A stretch of 64,000 nt of DNA from positions 5,518,001 through 5,582,000 of the forward strand of contig NZ_JAUSUT010000001.1 in assembly GCF_030814215.1 (NCBI RefSeq), in the 5' to 3' direction. Below, one piece after another: positions 27,158-35,919 of the stretch; position 1 is the first letter of the stretch; every line of letters begins with the position of its first letter. The DNA comes from Amycolatopsis thermophila (GTDB taxonomy: Bacteria; Actinomycetota; Actinomycetes; Mycobacteriales; Pseudonocardiaceae). The notes beneath the pieces were generated by a model. That model saw only the letters and a list, made by a program, of their open reading frames with translations, did no database searches and had not been told where the DNA came from. A program made the position numbers and the translations under genes.

Positions 27158-28183
27158 GTGACCGCATTCGATTCCGTCGAGGAAGCCGGGAAGGCGCTGG
27201 CCGCGCAGGGGTACCTGACCGACGACCGGCTGGCCACGATGGTGTTCCTGATGACCCGGCTGGAGAAGCCGGTGCTGCTGGAAGGCCCGGCCGGTGTCGG
27301 CAAGACGGAACTGGCGAAGTCGCTCGCCGCGGCCACCGGGCGCCGGCTGCTGCGGCTGCAGTGCTACGAAGGGCAGGACGAGGCCAGCGCGCTCTACGAG
27401 TGGGACTACGGCAAGCAGCTGCTCTACACCCAGATCCTCCGCGAGAAGATCGGCCAGCTCGTGGCCGACGCGCCGGACCTGCACGACGCGGTGGACCGCA
27501 TCGGCGCGCAGGAGAGCGTGTTCTTCTCCGAACGGTTCCTCGCCGCGCGCCCCCTGCTGGAGGCGGTCCGCGCCGAGGAACCCGTGGTGCTGCTGATCGA
27601 CGAGATCGACCGCGCCGACGAGGCGCTGGAGGCGGTCCTGCTGGAGATGCTGGGGGAGTACCAGATCTCGGTGCCGGAGATCGGCACGTTCACCGCCCGC
27701 AACCGCCCGTACGTCATCCTCACCTCCAACAACACCCGCGACCTCGCGGCCGCCCTGAAACGCCGGTGCCTGCACCTGTTCCTCGACTACCCGTCGGCCG
27801 AACGCGAGCTGGACATCGTGCGCAGCAAGGACACCGGCCTGCCGGAGGCGCTGGCCCACCAGCTGGTGGAGATCGTGCGCGGGCTGCGTGAACTGGAGCT
27901 GCGCAAGTCGCCGAGCATCTCGGAGACCATCGACTGGGCGCGCACGCTCGCCGTGCTGGGGGTCGACGAGCTGACCGCTCCGGTGCTGTCGGACACGGTG
28001 TCGGTGGTGGTCAAGTACGACAAGGACGTGCGCAAGGCGCTGGCGGCGCTGCCCCGGCTGGTCGACCCCAACGCCGAGGTCCCGGAAACCCTCCACGGTC
28101 ACGGCCACGGCCACGGCCACACCCACGAGGCGCCGAAGGTCAGCGCCGACCGCGGTAGCCGGTCGTTCGGCCGCCGGTCGTAG
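27158..28183 (+). CDS. MoxR-type AAA+ ATPase with histidine-rich tail
   Basis: A 341-residue AAA+ protein: Walker A GPAGVGKTE (about 43-51), Walker B VVLLIDEIDRADE (about 143-155), sensor 1 ILTSNNTRDL and an arginine-finger region ALKRRC. MoxR ATPases act with a VWA-domain partner as metal-insertion or remodelling chaperones, as in methanol and CO dehydrogenase systems. The C-terminus has six alternating His (residues 313-323, HGHGHGHGHTH), a metal-binding tail not usual in MoxR. GTG start with AAGGAGG 8 bp before. Followed 9 bp later by its VWA partner. Confidence 0.9.
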   Translation: MTAFDSVEEAGKALAAQGYLTDDRLATMVFLMTRLEKPVLLEGPAGVGKTELAKSLAAATGRRLLRLQCYEGQDEASALYEWDYGKQLLYTQILREKIGQLVADAPDLHDAVDRIGAQESVFFSERFLAARPLLEAVRAEEPVVLLIDEIDRADEALEAVLLEMLGEYQISVPEIGTFTARNRPYVILTSNNTRDLAAALKRRCLHLFLDYPSAERELDIVRSKDTGLPEALAHQLVEIVRGLRELELRKSPSISETIDWARTLAVLGVDELTAPVLSDTVSVVVKYDKDVRKALAALPRLVDPNAEVPETLHGHGHGHGHTHEAPKVSADRGSRSFGRRS

Positions 28184-28192
28184 GGACGCGCG

Positions 28193-29695
28193 ATGGAGGC
28201 CAGTCTGCACCGGTTCGTGCGGCTGCTGCGGCTGCGCGACGTCCGGATCTCGGTGCCCGAGACCATCGACGCCCTGCGGTGCGCGGCCGAGCCCGGCATC
28301 CTCGCCGACCGCGCGGTGCTCAAGGAAGCGCTGCGGCTCGCGCTCGTCAAGGACCACCGCGACGACGCGGCGTTCGACGAGATCTTCGACGCGTTCTTCG
28401 CCCTGGTGCGGGTCGGCCCGGCCGAGCACGGGCACGGTCACGGGCACAGCCACGACGACCTGTCCGACACCGGTGAGCTGGAGAGCTTCACGCTGTCCGA
28501 GGAGCCGAGCGAGACGCCGCAGCAGGGGCACGAGCACGGCAAGCCCAGCGACATCCGGGACTACTTCGACCAGTCCGATCTGGCGCAGCAGTACAACCTG
28601 CACCAGGAGGCGAACAAGATCGACCTGGCCTCGATGACCGACGAGATCGTGTTCTCGACGGACAACACGGTCACCGGCGACGCCGGGTACCGGGTGCAGC
28701 TGGACACCGACCGCCTGCACGGCGCGGGCGTGCCCGGCCGGCTCTCCCGGGAGACCGGAACCAAGGTCGACGCCGAGCTGAGCATCGCCGAACAGGACGC
28801 GTTGCTGGGCTGGCTCGAGCAGGCCGCGGACGGCGACGAGGACGACGCCGCCCAGTTGCGCCGCCGCCTGGCCGGAGTGTTGGAGAACCTGCCGGAGGCG
28901 CTGAAACGGCACCTGGAAGCGTTGCTGGAGCTGGAGAACACCGTGGTCGAGACCCGGGAGAAACGCGCGGCCCAGGTCGACCAGGCCGGTGAGAGCGAAC
29001 GGGCCGAGCTGGAGGAGTCGCTACGGCGTCTGGCGTCGTCGCTGCGTGGTGCACTGACCCACCGCCGGCGCATCGCCAGCGCGGGCCGCGTGGATCCCGG
29101 CCGCACGATGCGGCGCAACATGCGCTTCGACGGCATCCCGTTCAGCCCGGTCACCGTGCGGCGCGCGGACGACCGCCCGCGGCTGGTGGTGCTCGCCGAC
29201 GTCAGCCTGTCCGTGCGGGCGACCGCGCGGTTCACCCTGCACCTGGTGCACGGCCTGCAGAACCTGTTCGCGCAGGTGCGCTCGTTCGCGTTCGTCGACG
29301 ACATCGCCGAGACCACCGAGTTGTTCGCCGAGCACCCCGTCGAGCGCGCGCTCGGCCTGATCTTCGGTGGCGACGTGCTCGACGTGGACGCGAACTCGAA
29401 CTACGGGGCCGCGTTCGGCGAGTTCCTGGCCGAGCACTCGTCGGCCGTCACGCGCCGGACCACCGTGCTGGTGCTGGGCGACGGCAGGGGCAACGGCAAC
29501 GACCCCAACCTGACGGCGTTCGCCGAGATCGCACGCCGGGCGCGGGAGACCATCTGGCTCACCCCGGAGCCGCGTTACTCGTGGGGCCTGGGCGGATGCG
29601 ACCTGCCGGCCTACGCGGAGCACTGCAGCAAGGTCCGCGTCGTCCGCGACCTGTCCGGTTTGGACCGGGTCGCCCTGGACCTGGTGACCCGATGA
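28193..29695 (+). CDS. CoxE-like VWA-domain protein with histidine-rich region
   Basis: A 500-residue partner of the MoxR ATPase. The C-terminal third is a VWA fold with a MIDAS at residues 336-340 (DVSLS) and GDGRGNGNDPN later. The N-terminal half has two His-rich patches (around 79-88, HGHGHGHSHDD, and 112-116, GHEHG), then an acidic, helical middle. The matching His stretches in both partners suggest they hand over a metal ion, perhaps the dehydrogenase's catalytic metal. Its last codon overlaps the methyltransferase ATG. Confidence 0.87.
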   Translation: MEASLHRFVRLLRLRDVRISVPETIDALRCAAEPGILADRAVLKEALRLALVKDHRDDAAFDEIFDAFFALVRVGPAEHGHGHGHSHDDLSDTGELESFTLSEEPSETPQQGHEHGKPSDIRDYFDQSDLAQQYNLHQEANKIDLASMTDEIVFSTDNTVTGDAGYRVQLDTDRLHGAGVPGRLSRETGTKVDAELSIAEQDALLGWLEQAADGDEDDAAQLRRRLAGVLENLPEALKRHLEALLELENTVVETREKRAAQVDQAGESERAELEESLRRLASSLRGALTHRRRIASAGRVDPGRTMRRNMRFDGIPFSPVTVRRADDRPRLVVLADVSLSVRATARFTLHLVHGLQNLFAQVRSFAFVDDIAETTELFAEHPVERALGLIFGGDVLDVDANSNYGAAFGEFLAEHSSAVTRRTTVLVLGDGRGNGNDPNLTAFAEIARRARETIWLTPEPRYSWGLGGCDLPAYAEHCSKVRVVRDLSGLDRVALDLVTR

Positions 29696-30567
29696 CCGCC
29701 GCGCTGGACCCGCTCGCGCCGTTCCCGGTGGCCGAATACCTCGACGACCTGGTGCGGGTCGTGCGGGCCGAGGACGACGGGCGGCCGGCGGTCGTGCGCA
29801 CCGAGCACTTCCGGCTGCACCGCGCCGGGCGGCGCATCGAAGTGAGCCACGCCCTTCGCCCGGACGAACTGGACAACGGCCTGACCGGGCTGCTCGTCGA
29901 CGAGCTGTTCACGCCCGGCTGGCTGTGCGGGCAGGACGTCTTCGAGCGGGTGTTCACCGGGGTCGTCCGCAGTACGGTGCCCGACCCGGCCCGGGCCTGG
30001 GAAACCTTTTACGCCAACACCCTGGAGCACCTGCGCGATCCCCGCGCCGCGCCCGCACTGATCGCGGGGATCGCGCCGGTGTACGCGCGCGTGCTGCGGC
30101 TCGTGCCACCGGGCAGCGTCCTGGACCTCGGCTCGTGCTTCGGGTTCCTCCCGCTGATGCTCGCGCAGCGCCCGCGCACCACGGTGATCGCCTCCGACAT
30201 CGTCGCCGGGTCCATGCGCGTGCTGGAGACGGTCGCCGCCGCCCGGGACACCCCGCTGCGCACGATGGTGTGCGATGCGACGCGGGTGCCGCTGCCGGAC
30301 AGGTGCGTGGACACGGTGACGGTGGTGCACCTGCTGGAACACCTCGGCCCCGCCACCGGTGCCGCGGTTCTGACCGAGGCCCAGCGGCTGGCCCGCTCCC
30401 GGGTGATCGTCGCGGTCCCCTTCGAGGACGTCCCCAACGCCGACTACGGCCACGTACGCCGCTTCGACCTGGCGACGCTGACCGAGCTCGGCGTGGGAAG
30501 CGGATGGCGCCACCGCGTGTCCGGCTTCCACGGCGGCTGGCTGATCCTGGACCGCCGCCCCGCCTGA
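29692..30567 (+). CDS. SAM-dependent methyltransferase, MftM-like (mycofactocin glycan) candidate
   Basis: A 291-residue class I methyltransferase. VLDLGSCFGFLPL is SAM motif I, VIASDIVAGSMRVLE motif II, and DTVTVVHLLEHLGP motif IV. The N-terminal part (LRPDELDNGLTGLLVDELF, then DVFERVFTGVVRST) resembles what I recall of MftM, the enzyme that methylates the oligosaccharide of mycofactocin. That would fit a methanol dehydrogenase using mycofactocin. The family call is from memory and moderate. A 4-bp overlap couples it to the VWA gene. Confidence 0.65.
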   Translation: MTAALDPLAPFPVAEYLDDLVRVVRAEDDGRPAVVRTEHFRLHRAGRRIEVSHALRPDELDNGLTGLLVDELFTPGWLCGQDVFERVFTGVVRSTVPDPARAWETFYANTLEHLRDPRAAPALIAGIAPVYARVLRLVPPGSVLDLGSCFGFLPLMLAQRPRTTVIASDIVAGSMRVLETVAAARDTPLRTMVCDATRVPLPDRCVDTVTVVHLLEHLGPATGAAVLTEAQRLARSRVIVAVPFEDVPNADYGHVRRFDLATLTELGVGSGWRHRVSGFHGGWLILDRRPA

Positions 30568-30600
30568 CCGCGTTTCCCCAGCTCAACGAGGAGCACTCGA

Positions 30601-31214
30601 TGACCACTGCCGTTGCCACCGAAGCCCCCAGCCGCACCCAGATCACGGGCGATCCCGCCCTGATCGGGGTGCCCACCTTCATCGTCGGCGCGATCGCGCT
30701 CGGCCTGGTGCTGACCGGGTACGTCCCGGCCGGCGCGGTCGGCGCCTCGATCGCGATCATCCTGCCCGCCACCGGCCTGGGCCAGCTCATCGCCGCGCTC
30801 TGGGCGGCCTCCCTGGGCCAGAACGCCGTCGCCGCCGTGTTCGGTGTGTTCACCGGCTTCTGGCTCAGCTACGCCACGCTGGTGCTCGGCCTGATCCACG
30901 GCTGGTTCGGCATCACCGCCGACGCCGCCGTCGCCACCCAGGGCCTGTTCCTGATCGCCTGGCTCGTCACGGTGGTCCTGCTGACGCTCGGGACCCTGCG
31001 CCTGCCGGCCGCGTTCACGCTGCTGTTCACGCTGATCGACGTCGCGCTCGCCCTGGTCCTCTACGGCACGGTGAGCGGCTCCACGGCCGCGACGACCGCG
31101 GGCGGGTACGTCGTCTTCGCGTTCACCGCGGTCGGCGTCTACCTGTTCGCCGGCGCCCTGTCGGCGGCGACCGGTGGGCGTGGCCTGCCGCTCGGCCGCC
31201 CGGTCCTGCGCTGA
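30601..31214 (+). CDS. GPR1/FUN34/YaaH (SatP)-family acetate transporter
   Basis: A 204-residue membrane protein with six helices. The family signature is present in a degenerate form at the first helix (GDPALIGVPTFIVGAIALGL), and IILPATGLGQLIAALW and GVFTGFWLSYATLVLG follow the usual pattern. Members carry acetate/succinate with protons. The gene closes the plus-strand run beginning with the methanol dehydrogenase and fits with acs in acetate use. A GAGGAG site lies 7 bp before the ATG. Confidence 0.85.
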
Positions 31215-31219
31215 AACGG

Positions 31220-31251
31220 GCACCGGGTGGGCGGCTCCGCCCGCCCGGTGC
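31220..31251. terminator. Bidirectional hairpin terminator
   Basis: GCACCGGGTGGGC and GCCCGCCCGGTGC pair over 13 bp (one G-U). It sits between the convergent transporter and response-regulator genes. Confidence 0.7.
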
Positions 31252-31902
31252 TCAGATCAGGCCCCGCTTGCTCGCCTCGTACACCACTTCCGCGCGGCTT
31301 GAGGCGTCGATCTTGCGCATGATGTTGCGGACGTGGAACTTCACCGTCGTCTCCGAGATGAACAGCCGCGACCCGATGTCCCGGTTGCTCAGCCCGCGTG
31401 CCAGCAGCTCCAGCACCCCCTGCTCGCGGCTGGTCAGCACCGGCTCCTCCGGCGCCGTCCGGATCGAGCGCACCATCGCCGACGCCGACCGCGAGTCGAA
31501 CGCGCTCTCGTTGCGCGCCACCGCCCGGATCGACGACACCAGCCCGGTGGTGTCCACGTCCTTGATCACGTACCCGCGGGCGCCGCGGTGGATCGCCTCC
31601 ACCACCAGTGCGTCGTCGAGGAACGTGGTCAGCACCAGCACCCCCAGGTCCGGGTACCGCGAGGTCAGCTCCGAGCAGATCTCCAGGCCCTCGGTGTTGG
31701 AGCCGGTGGACAGCTTGAGGTCGAGCAGCACGATGTCCGGCCGCGTCCGCTCCACCACCGCGCGCGCCTCGGCCGCGGTCGCCGCCTCGCCGATGACCGT
31801 GATGTCGTCCTCGCGCTCCAGGATGGACCGCAGCCCCTGCCGGACGATGGCGTGGTCGTCCACCAGCACGATCTTCAACGTCCGCTCACCCGTGATCATC
31901 AC
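31252..31902 (-). CDS. NarL/LuxR-type response regulator
   Basis: A 216-residue two-component regulator. The receiver domain has the acidic pair DD near the N-terminus (LVDDHAIVRQGLRSILE), the phosphoacceptor Asp in DIVLLDLKL, and Lys in GYVIKDV. The C-terminal LuxR HTH reads TSREQGVLELLARGLSNRDIGSRLFISETTVKFHVRNIMRK (conserved blocks within). It overlaps the kinase stop, so they are one operon. Likely targets are the alcohol dehydrogenase genes around it (inference from position). Confidence 0.9.
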   Translation of the reverse strand: MMITGERTLKIVLVDDHAIVRQGLRSILEREDDITVIGEAATAAEARAVVERTRPDIVLLDLKLSTGSNTEGLEICSELTSRYPDLGVLVLTTFLDDALVVEAIHRGARGYVIKDVDTTGLVSSIRAVARNESAFDSRSASAMVRSIRTAPEEPVLTSREQGVLELLARGLSNRDIGSRLFISETTVKFHVRNIMRKIDASSRAEVVYEASKRGLI

Positions 31903-33236
31903 GCCGCCTCCGTGACCAGCGGCAGCGGTATCTCCAGCAGCAACAGGATCCCCCCGATCCGGGACCGCCGGATCGACAGCGTCCCGCCCAGTTCCTCGGT
32001 CCGGGCCCGCATGTTCGCGAGCCCGCGGTGCGCGCCGGCCAGGTCCGTCGCCGACGACAGCCGCAGCATCCGGCGCAGCTGCGCCGGGTCACCGTCACCG
32101 TCGTCGGAGATGGACAGCCGGATGCGGTCGGCGCGGTAGTCCAGCCGGATCCGCGCGCGGGCCGCGTTCGTGTGCATCACGGTGTTGAACAGCGCCTCAC
32201 CGGTGATCCGCAGCAGCGAGTGCTCGGCCTCGCCGGGCAGCGGCACCGGCTCGCCGTGCACCGAGACGCTCACCGTCAGATCTGTCGGCAGGTGCACTGT
32301 GGACAGTCGTTCGAGCAGCACCGGCAGCGAGCCGGAGGGCTCGGACTCGGAGTGGTGCAGCGCGTAGATCGCCGCGCGCAGCCGTTCCACCGCGTGCCGG
32401 GTCAGGTCCTTGGCGCCGGTGAGCTTGTCCCGCAGCGCCCCGAGGTCCGTGCCCGGCTCGGTCAGCTCGGCGCGGCAGATCTCGATCATCATCCCCGCCG
32501 ACAGGACGTCCTGCGTGACGCTGTCGTGCAGCTCGCGCGCGATCCGGTGCCGCTCGTCGTCGAGCGCCTGCCGCTGCATCACCTCGATCAGCCGGCGCTG
32601 CGTCTGCTGAAGCTCGGCGTTGCGCGCGGCCAGGTCCCGCGCCTGCTGCTCGGCCGCCTCGGACAGCGCCTCGGTCCGGCCGCGCAACTGCATCGTGGCG
32701 TGCACGAGGTAGGAGTTGTGCAGCGCGACCGCGGCCTGGTTGGCCAGCACCCGCAGCACCGCGAGATCGGTGTCGGCGATGTCCATGCCCGGCGCGGGCC
32801 GCGCGGCGATCCCGCCGACGGGCTCGCAGTCCAGGGTCATCGGCACCCGCACCCCGGTGTCGGCGGGGTCGCCGGCCTCCCACGGCCTGGTGCGCAGGAT
32901 CCGCAGGTGCGCGAGCGCGTCGGGCGGGAACAGCCGCTCGTCCTCGACCAGGGTCCCGCCGGTCAGCAGCAGGAACCGCGGCCGCGCCGCCCGCAGCGCG
33001 CCGTCGGCGACCGCGAACAGCAGCCAGTCCGCCTGCACGTGTTCGGCCGCGGCGCGCACCACCGCCTCGACCAGCGCGCGCGGACCCTCACCGGTGCGCA
33101 CGAGCGCCCGCGAGATGCGGTCGAGGGCGCCGACCGCGCGCTCCAGCCGCTCCGCCGTGCGCACGTACTCCGGGTAGAAGGACCGCTTGCCCGACCGCAC
33201 ACCGGTCAGCGCTCCGAGGTAGTTCTCCGTCGTCAT
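31899..33236 (-). CDS. GAF-domain sensor histidine kinase (HisKA_3 type)
   Basis: A 445-residue cytosolic kinase. The N-terminal GAF-like sensor covers about residues 35-195, a coiled coil follows (about 205-245), then the HisKA_3 dimerisation region with the phosphoacceptor His in ERHRIARELHDSVTQDVL, and a HATPase_c domain with N-box ITGEALFNTVMHTNA and G-box DDGDGDP. It has no membrane segment, so it likely senses a cytosolic signal such as redox state or a ligand. The iron-type alcohol dehydrogenase ends 4 bp upstream on the same strand. Confidence 0.9.
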   Translation of the reverse strand: MTTENYLGALTGVRSGKRSFYPEYVRTAERLERAVGALDRISRALVRTGEGPRALVEAVVRAAAEHVQADWLLFAVADGALRAARPRFLLLTGGTLVEDERLFPPDALAHLRILRTRPWEAGDPADTGVRVPMTLDCEPVGGIAARPAPGMDIADTDLAVLRVLANQAAVALHNSYLVHATMQLRGRTEALSEAAEQQARDLAARNAELQQTQRRLIEVMQRQALDDERHRIARELHDSVTQDVLSAGMMIEICRAELTEPGTDLGALRDKLTGAKDLTRHAVERLRAAIYALHHSESEPSGSLPVLLERLSTVHLPTDLTVSVSVHGEPVPLPGEAEHSLLRITGEALFNTVMHTNAARARIRLDYRADRIRLSISDDGDGDPAQLRRMLRLSSATDLAGAHRGLANMRARTEELGGTLSIRRSRIGGILLLLEIPLPLVTEAA

Positions 33237-33240
33237 CGGC

Positions 33241-34593
33241 CTACAGCGCCTGCCGGAACAGAGCCGCGACGTCCGCCGCGCTCGCCTGACGCGGGTTGGT
33301 CGCCAGGCACGCGTCCTGCAACGTGGTGCGGGTCAGCGTGTCGATGTCGGCTTCGGTGACACCGAGCGCGGCCAGGCCACGGGGCACGCCGACGGCGTCG
33401 GCCAGCTCACGCACCCGGCAGGCGAACAGCTCGGCCACCTCGGCCGCGGGCTTGCCGGTCACGTCGATCCCGGTGGCCGCGGCCAGCGGGACGAACCGCT
33501 CCGGCGCCGTGGCCGCGTTGAAGCGGATCGCGTGCGGCAGCAGCACCCCGTTGAGCACGCCGTGGGGCGCGTCCAGCAGGCCGCCCACCTGGTGGCTCAT
33601 CGCGTGGGTGATGCCGAGGATGGCGTTGGTGAACGCCATCCCGGCCTCCAGGGCGCCCTGCGCCATCGCGATGCGCGGGTCGGCCGCCCGGGGGTGGACC
33701 ATCGTGTGCAGCAGGTTGCGGGTGATGAGCGTGGCGGCGTGCAGCGCGTGCTGGTCGGTGAGCGGGTTGTGCGCACGGGAGACGAACGACTCGACCGCGT
33801 GGGTGAGCGCGTCCAGCCCGGTGGCGGCGTTCAGCTCGTCGGGCATGGTGATGAGCAGGCGCGGGTCGACGATCGAGATGTCCGGCACCAGCGTCCGGCT
33901 GATGATCGTGATCTTGGTGTGCTGCGTGGTGTCGGTGACGACCGCGAACTGGGACACGTCCGCGCCGGTGCCGGACGTGGACGGCGCCATGACCAGCGGC
34001 GGGATCGGCTGCACCACCTTGTCCACCCCGGCGTAGCCGAGGATCGTGCCGCCGTTGCCGGACAGGATCGCCACCCCCTTCGCCGCGTCGATGCACGACC
34101 CGCCGCCGACCGCGATGATCACGTCCGAGCCCACCGACGCGTACTGCTGGTAGGCGGCCTCGATCTCGTGGTCCTTGGGGTTCGGGGTGACGCCGGAGAA
34201 CACGACCGGCCGCAGCCCGGCCAGCCGCAGGTGGCTCTCCGCCTCGTCCACCCAGCCGGCCTCGATCAGGCCCGGGTCGGTGATCACGAACGGGCGGCGG
34301 GCGCCGACGCGCAGCGCGGCGTGCCCGAGCTCGGCGAGCGAGCCGGGGCCGAACACGACTTCCGGCACGTGGAACTTGGCGAGCTCGGCGGGCTCGGTGC
34401 GGGTGTGCGCCACGCACGGCCCGGTCAGCGGTTCGGCCTGGTCGAGGACTCCGCCCGGCACGGTCACCTCCCGCGATCGACGATCCCCGCGACGGTGCGG
34501 CGACCCGTCCCACGGTACGTCACGGCGGCTGTCCGCCAGAACACCACCGACGACGGTGCCGGGCAGTTTCGGCAGGTCGGACAGTCGTGGCAT
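33241..34593 (-). CDS. Iron-containing (type III) alcohol dehydrogenase
   Basis: A 450-residue NAD-dependent alcohol dehydrogenase. GGGSCIDAAKG is the dinucleotide loop, APSTSGTGADVS the phosphate turn, and metal ligands lie in GLDALTHAVE and HAMSHQVGGLLDAPHG. An extra N-terminal region of about 55 residues, rich in Arg and Asp (ADSRRDVPWDGSPHRRGD), is not part of the family fold and lacks recognisable features. It is distinct in sequence from the methanol dehydrogenase and likely oxidises another primary alcohol or reduces an aldehyde. GAGGAG lies 6 bp before the ATG. It heads an operon with the kinase and response regulator. Confidence 0.9.
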   Translation of the reverse strand: MPRLSDLPKLPGTVVGGVLADSRRDVPWDGSPHRRGDRRSREVTVPGGVLDQAEPLTGPCVAHTRTEPAELAKFHVPEVVFGPGSLAELGHAALRVGARRPFVITDPGLIEAGWVDEAESHLRLAGLRPVVFSGVTPNPKDHEIEAAYQQYASVGSDVIIAVGGGSCIDAAKGVAILSGNGGTILGYAGVDKVVQPIPPLVMAPSTSGTGADVSQFAVVTDTTQHTKITIISRTLVPDISIVDPRLLITMPDELNAATGLDALTHAVESFVSRAHNPLTDQHALHAATLITRNLLHTMVHPRAADPRIAMAQGALEAGMAFTNAILGITHAMSHQVGGLLDAPHGVLNGVLLPHAIRFNAATAPERFVPLAAATGIDVTGKPAAEVAELFACRVRELADAVGVPRGLAALGVTEADIDTLTRTTLQDACLATNPRQASAADVAALFRQAL

Positions 34594-34684
34594 GGGGTGC
34601 TCCTCGTCCTTCGACCGTCCCGACGCTACCCCCTGGGGTGACGGCCGACACACTGTCCGAGCGGCCGCCGGTACCTACCCGATC

Positions 34685-34722
34685 GGAGGGGTTCTCACCC
34701 GTTGACCGGCGCCCTCCCCTCC
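34685..34722. promoter_or_regulatory. Inverted repeat upstream of the NiCoT gene
   Basis: GGAGGGG and CCCCTCC are 7-bp arms across a 24-base spacer, about 80-120 bp before the transporter start. It may be a leader hairpin; no known riboswitch signature was seen. Confidence 0.3.
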
Positions 34723-34804
34723 GTTCGGGCAGTGCCGCGGCCGGCGCCCGGCTGCGACGGTGCTGGTACCGGCGACGAGGCCGGCGGGGCGGAGGGAGCA
34801 GGAC

Positions 34805-35869
34805 ATGGCGGTCCTCGACCGGCAGGGCAGGAGCAGCATCACCGGGATGGCGGTGACGGTGGCCCTGTTGCACGTGGTCGGCTGGGGCACCCTGCTGCTC
34901 GTGGTGCCCGGCCACTACGCGATCGGGCAGGCGGGGGTCTTCGGCGCCGGGCTCGGTGTCACGGCGTACACGCTGGGCATGCGGCACGCGTTCGACGCCG
35001 ACCACATCGCCGCGATCGACAACACCACGCGCAAGCTGATGATGGACGGCCGGCGCCCGCTGTCGGTCGGGTTCTGGTTCTCCCTCGGCCACTCCAGCGT
35101 GGTGTTCGGCCTGTGCCTGCTGCTCGGGCTCGGGGTGCGCGCGCTGGCCGGCCAGGTCACCACGGACTCCTCCACCCTGCACGCCGTCACCGGCCTGATC
35201 GGCACGCTCGTGTCCGGCGGGTTCCTGCTGCTGATCGGCCTGCTGAACCTGGTCGCGCTGCGGCACATCGCGGCGGTCTTCCGGCGGATGCGCACCGGCG
35301 ACTACGACGAGGCCGAACTGGAGCGGCGGCTGGACGAGCGCGGGTTCCTGAACCGGATCCTGGGCCGGGTCGCGCGGTCGGTGCGCGAACCGTGGCACAT
35401 GTACCCGCTGGGTCTGCTGTTCGGGCTGGGGTTCGACACCGCGACCGAGGTGTCGCTCCTGGTCCTGGCCGGCGGCGCGGCGGCCTTCGACCTGCCCTGG
35501 TACGCGCTGCTGACGCTGCCGGTGCTGTTCGCGGCCGGGATGAGCCTGCTCGACACCGCGGACGGGGTGTTCATGAACTTCGCCTACGGCTGGGCGCTGG
35601 TCACGCCGGTCCGGAAGGTCTTCTACAACCTGACGGTGACCGCGTTGTCGGTCGCGGTCGCCCTGATCATCGGCGGCCTCGAACTGCTCGGCCTGCTCGG
35701 CGAGCGGCTGAAGGTGACCGCGGGCCCACTGGCCTGGGCGGCGAGCCTGGACCTGGCCGACATCGGGTACCTGCTGGCCGGGCTGTTCGCGGTGACCTGG
35801 CTGATCGCGCTCGTGGCGTGGCGCGCCGGGCGGGCAGGGCAGCGCTGGGCGCCCGAGGCGGCCGAGTGA
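34805..35869 (+). CDS. NiCoT-family nickel/cobalt permease
   Basis: A 354-residue eight-helix transporter. The family signatures are RHAFDADHIAAIDNT (helix II, HX4DH), FWFSLGHSSVVF and LLFGLGFDTATE. It imports Ni(II) or Co(II). The start ATG (GGGAGCAGGAC before it) was preferred over an upstream start at 34760. It diverges from the iron-type alcohol dehydrogenase. Whether it serves a Ni or B12 enzyme elsewhere or the metal chaperone pair here cannot be told. Confidence 0.92.
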   Translation: MAVLDRQGRSSITGMAVTVALLHVVGWGTLLLVVPGHYAIGQAGVFGAGLGVTAYTLGMRHAFDADHIAAIDNTTRKLMMDGRRPLSVGFWFSLGHSSVVFGLCLLLGLGVRALAGQVTTDSSTLHAVTGLIGTLVSGGFLLLIGLLNLVALRHIAAVFRRMRTGDYDEAELERRLDERGFLNRILGRVARSVREPWHMYPLGLLFGLGFDTATEVSLLVLAGGAAAFDLPWYALLTLPVLFAAGMSLLDTADGVFMNFAYGWALVTPVRKVFYNLTVTALSVAVALIIGGLELLGLLGERLKVTAGPLAWAASLDLADIGYLLAGLFAVTWLIALVAWRAGRAGQRWAPEAAE

Positions 35870-35919
35870 GGCCCGCCCCGGGCGCTGGTCCGACAGATCA
35901 AACTCAAGGCACCCTAGGC

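Noticed and set aside
28110-28130. Short tandem repeat (GGCCAC-type) as a possible CRISPR or VNTR
   Set aside because: It encodes the alternating Gly-His tail of the MoxR protein in frame; there are no spacers and it is only about 20 bp.
27080-28912. A 610-codon minus-strand open frame
   Set aside because: Antisense to the MoxR and VWA genes, with no recognisable domain.
34594-34804. Possible cobalamin or nickel riboswitch before the NiCoT gene
   Set aside because: None of the conserved B12-riboswitch blocks is present, and there is no NiCo-type four-way junction that I can trace; only a simple inverted repeat is visible.
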